DNA from: Fodinibacter sp038330415
GTDB taxonomy: Bacteria; Actinomycetota; Actinomycetes; Actinomycetales; Dermatophilaceae
Assembly: GCA_038330415.1 (NCBI GenBank)
Contig: JBBQNZ010000194.1
Span: 1-6,337, forward strand
Direction: 5' to 3'
DNA: 6,337 bases
Below are positions 6,299-6,337 of this stretch, piece by piece. Positions within the stretch are counted from its first letter, which is position 1, and each line of letters begins with the position of its first letter. Both the position numbers and the translations under genes were made by a program. A model generated the notes under the pieces. It saw nothing but the letters and a program-made list of their open reading frames with translations. It was not told where the DNA came from and searched no databases.

Positions 6299-6337
6299 CC
6301 GGAAACCACACAACGTCGCCACCCCCGCGACCACCGC

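Noticed and set aside
6182..6334. N-terminal extension of HPr to the window edge
   Set aside because: HPr begins a few residues before its first beta strand. ATG 6181 has AAGGAG at ideal spacing, and the extension has no HPr-like sequence.

Overview
The window is chromosomal DNA from a very GC-rich actinobacterium. The evidence is GTG starts, almost exclusive G/C third positions, actinobacterial-type protein sequences, and the glmU-prs gene pair typical of that phylum. A member of the Micrococcales, perhaps Intrasporangiaceae, is a guess from the look of the proteins. No mobile element, CRISPR array, rRNA or tRNA was seen.

Layout from left to right. Positions 66-2539 hold a minus-strand operon, glmU then prs, in which the GTG start of prs overlaps the TGA stop of glmU by 4 bases. 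Positions 2540-2728 are a divergent promoter region of 189 bases. Positions 2729-4138 carry a plus-strand gene for a HerA/FtsK-like P-loop ATPase with an N-terminal HAS-barrel-like domain. Positions 4139-4223 are a convergent intergenic gap centred on a perfect 14-bp hairpin. Positions 4224-6181 hold a second minus-strand operon, ptsH then ptsI, overlapping by ATGA. The last 156 bases are the ptsH leader and a strongly structured GC-rich stretch.

The glmU-prs operon makes two central precursors: UDP-N-acetylglucosamine for peptidoglycan and other glycans, and PRPP for nucleotides, histidine and tryptophan. The ptsH-ptsI operon encodes the general phosphotransfer proteins of the sugar PTS; no sugar-specific enzyme II is in the window. 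The ATPase between them has no evident functional link to either operon and lacks a recognisable partner nuclease.

The strongest anomaly is in GlmU. The lysine of the uridyltransferase signature (G-x-G-T-R-M ... P-K) is threonine here (residue 26), a single-base difference. Other points are the orphan HerA-like ATPase, a 10-base inverted repeat spanning the divergent promoter region, and the symmetrical convergent hairpin. I see no convincing novel multigene system; most of the window is ordinary housekeeping sequence.
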